Source: Anaeromyxobacter dehalogenans 2CP-1
Lineage (GTDB): Bacteria; Myxococcota; Myxococcia; Myxococcales; Anaeromyxobacteraceae
Assembly (NCBI RefSeq): GCF_000022145.1
Contig: NC_011891.1
Coordinates: forward strand, 2,554,001-2,618,000
Length of the DNA: 64,000 nt
Direction: 5' to 3'
Shown one piece after another: positions 56,383 through 64,000 of the stretch (position 1 is the stretch's first letter; each line of letters opens with the position of its first letter). The notes beneath the pieces are model-generated. The model saw nothing but the letters and a program-made list of their open reading frames with translations, ran no database searches and had not been told where the DNA came from. The translations under genes were made by a program, and so were the position numbers.

Positions 56383-57108
56383 CTATGCGGCGTCGCGCTC
56401 GACCGGCTGGAGGTACCGGTGCAGGAACTGCTTGGTCTTCAGCTCGACCTGGCGGACGCGCTCGCGCGACACGCCCCAGCGCTTGCCGATCTCCTCCAGC
56501 GTGCGCGGCTGGTCCTGCTCGAGCCGGTTGTGGACGATGTCCCAGCCCAGCTCGCCGATCCGCTTGCGCACCTTGCCGAGCGCGTCGCGGACCTCGCGGT
56601 CGCCCTCGCCGGAGAGGTAGGTGTCCTCCGGCCCGGGACCGTCGTCCTCGATGCGCTCGAGGTGGGTGGCGTCCCCCTCCTCGTCGATGGCGCTGTCGAG
56701 CGACAGGTCCGGCTGCGCGACGGTGCCGCTCTGCGGCCGCACCGTGGAGCGCGCCTCCTTGAGGTACTTCCCGATGTAGGCGCGGATCCACCACACCGCG
56801 TACGTCGAGAAGCGCGTCCCGGCGTGCGGGTCGAACTTCTCGACGGCGCGCATCAGGCCGACGTTGCCCTCCTGGATCAGATCGTCGAGCCGGACCGTGC
56901 CGCGGCGCTGCTTGCGCGCGATGGCGACCACGAACGCGAGGTTGTGGCGAACCAGTTTCTGCTTCGCCGACACCTCGCCCTTGCGTGCCCGGATGGCCAG
57001 CGCGTGCTCATCCTCGCGGGTGAGCGGCGGGAAGTCGCGGACCGCCTTGAGGTAGGGGGCCAGCTCATCGAACTCCTTGCTGCCTCTCTGCGTGCTCGCC
57101 GTCCTCAT
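56383..57108 (-). CDS. Alternative sigma-70 family factor (RpoH-like size)
   Basis: A 241-aa sigma factor. Region 1.2/2: ELAPYLKAVRDFPPLTREDE, VRHNLAFVVAIARKQR, LIQEGNVGLMRAVEKFDPHA and RFSTYAVWWIRAYIGKYLKE. A short region 3 with acidic insert (SAIDEEGDATHLERIEDDGP), then region 4 HTH: RTLEEIGKRWGVSRERVRQV, ELKTKQFLHRYL. Size and regions resemble the RpoH-like sigma factors of myxobacteria, but the RpoH box is not evident, so the regulon is unknown. A strong promoter lies upstream. Confidence 0.85.
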   Translation of the reverse strand: MRTASTQRGSKEFDELAPYLKAVRDFPPLTREDEHALAIRARKGEVSAKQKLVRHNLAFVVAIARKQRRGTVRLDDLIQEGNVGLMRAVEKFDPHAGTRFSTYAVWWIRAYIGKYLKEARSTVRPQSGTVAQPDLSLDSAIDEEGDATHLERIEDDGPGPEDTYLSGEGDREVRDALGKVRKRIGELGWDIVHNRLEQDQPRTLEEIGKRWGVSRERVRQVELKTKQFLHRYLQPVERDAA

Positions 57109-57157
57109 TCCGTTGCCTCTCTACCTGTCCTGTCCTGCGTCAATCCATCTCGGGGAG

Positions 57158-57167
57158 GTTACGTAAC
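57158..57167. repeat. Palindrome at the sigma gene start site
   Basis: GTTACGTAAC, a perfect 10-bp palindrome, sits where transcription should begin; AGGTTA occurs twice 15 nt apart (57156 and 57171). Confidence 0.5.
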
Positions 57168-57170
57168 GTC

Positions 57171-57199
57171 AGGTTAAAATAATGGACCGAACCAGTCAA
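57171..57199 (-). promoter_or_regulatory. Promoter of sigma factor gene
   Basis: Minus strand TTGACT (57194-57199), 17-nt spacer, TAACCT (57171-57176); start near 57165, leader about 57 nt. Confidence 0.7.
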
Positions 57200-57467
57200 G
57201 TAGCCCGGAACCGACCGACAGGACGGACTTCTTCGCCGTCCACTCCTCTGCCGACCCGCCACCGCCTCCGGACTCCGCCAATATGAACATGAGCCCGGCA
57301 TCCGCATTCCGGTCCCATGCGAGCGCCCGCCTGCTCCCACGTCAAACCACTGGACTTGCGGTAGATCAAGTCGAAACCGAACTCCGATCGGGGCGGCCGA
57401 GGCGCGACACCCCACCACAGCCGATAAGCGGGTGCTTACCGGTCCGGACAACTTCATGCGCCCGATC
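57200..57467. other. Intergenic stretch without recognised content
   Basis: About 270 nt between the sigma gene promoter and the rpoC terminator. It is less GC-rich than the coding neighbours. A short inverted repeat GACTT/AAGTC occurs around 57354-57373. No gene, RNA or promoter can be supported. Confidence 0.5.
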
Positions 57468-57507
57468 AAAAAGGAAAGGGCCCGGCCCCTTCTGGGACCG
57501 GACCCTT
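57468..57507 (-). terminator. rpoC terminator
   Basis: On the minus strand a 14-bp stem with two G-T pairs (AAGGGTCCGGTCCC / GGGGCCGGGCCCTT, AGAA loop), followed by TCCTTTTT, 32 nt after the rpoC stop. Confidence 0.88.
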
Positions 57508-57538
57508 GGTCGCGGCGAGGCGTTCGCCGGGCGGCTCG

Positions 57539-61723
<4,185 letters not shown>

Positions 61724-61757
61724 GTCGACTCCCTGGAAAGCTGGGAAACCTGATCAG

Positions 61758-61815
61758 CACCCTCGCGCCGGCCCCCTCCCCGCCCTGGCGGGGAGAGGGA
61801 GGGCGCGGCCCCGGA
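61758..61815. repeat. rpoB-rpoC spacer hairpin
   Basis: CTCCCCGC/GCGGGGAG stem with CCTG loop, flanked by Pur/Pyr-biased GGGAGAGGGAGGGCGCGGCC, fills the 100-nt spacer. It may be an attenuator, a processing site or a dispersed repeat. Confidence 0.45.
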
Positions 61816-61823
61816 CGCGCGCG

Positions 61824-64000
<2,177 letters not shown>

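Noticed and set aside
57140-57469. 109-codon minus-strand frame before the sigma gene
   Set aside because: It covers the clear sigma gene promoter and start region, has no Shine-Dalgarno or recognisable domain.

Overview
The window is a single, very GC-rich (clearly above 70% G+C by eye), gene-dense bacterial chromosome segment. The gene set points to a myxobacterium of the Anaeromyxobacter kind: a B12-dependent class II ribonucleotide reductase, an imuA-imuB-dnaE2 mutagenesis cassette under a promoter carrying a Myxococcus-type LexA motif, a RegB/RegA-like redox two-component pair, a type III secretion ATPase trio, and many Ala/Arg/Pro-rich lipoproteins. This assignment is inference from gene content and composition. 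I see no rRNA, tRNA, CRISPR array, insertion sequence or prophage. Almost every gene up to about 9.9 kb, and most beyond, lies on the minus strand.

Layout. 1-2.6 kb: thiC (3' end cut by the window edge) and eno. 2.8-9.9 kb: a small hypothetical gene, then a minus-strand run of lipoproteins, homoserine dehydrogenase, a YbgC-like thioesterase, glpX and an SRPBCC protein, headed by a HARE-HTH/Mrr-like fusion protein. 10-12.3 kb: a plus-strand beta-propeller protein. 12.3-16.6 kb: a metallophosphoesterase, a PfkB kinase, rlmN and a CNNM/CorC membrane protein. 16.7-21.9 kb: a TCA-cycle run icd-mdh-sucC-sucD followed by ndk. 22-25.3 kb: a YdjC-like deacetylase, a PAS histidine kinase, an exported BFN-domain protein and an unknown gene. 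24.6-32.6 kb: a tight co-directional run lepA-lepB-orf-pyrR-pyrB-pyrC-carA-orf. 33.0-35.8 kb: nrdJ, preceded by two NrdR-type boxes and a long leader, and followed by a strong terminator next to a palindromic repeat. 36.0-41.8 kb: imuA-imuB-dnaE2. 42-45.4 kb: a secreted Ser/Gly/Thr-rich protein, thioredoxin and the RegB/RegA-like pair. 45.4-53.8 kb: a DciA-like protein, a tandem CAP lipoprotein, a lytic transglycosylase, an RNase D-like enzyme, psuG, plsC, a membrane protein and a lone receiver domain. 53.8-57.1 kb: sctO-sctN-sctL and an alternative sigma factor. 57.5-64 kb: rpoC and the 3' part of rpoB.

Functional logic. icd, mdh and sucCD carry central carbon flux, and ndk redistributes the nucleoside triphosphate made by succinyl-CoA synthetase. 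pyrR/B/C and carA cover early pyrimidine synthesis (carB is not here), ndk and nrdJ feed nucleotide pools, and imuABC handles translesion synthesis after damage. The most informative non-coding signals are a LexA-type box filling the spacer of the imuA promoter, a pair of NrdR boxes before nrdJ, and a recurrent arrangement in which the -10 box sits only 6-10 nt before the start codon, implying leaderless or nearly leaderless mRNAs.
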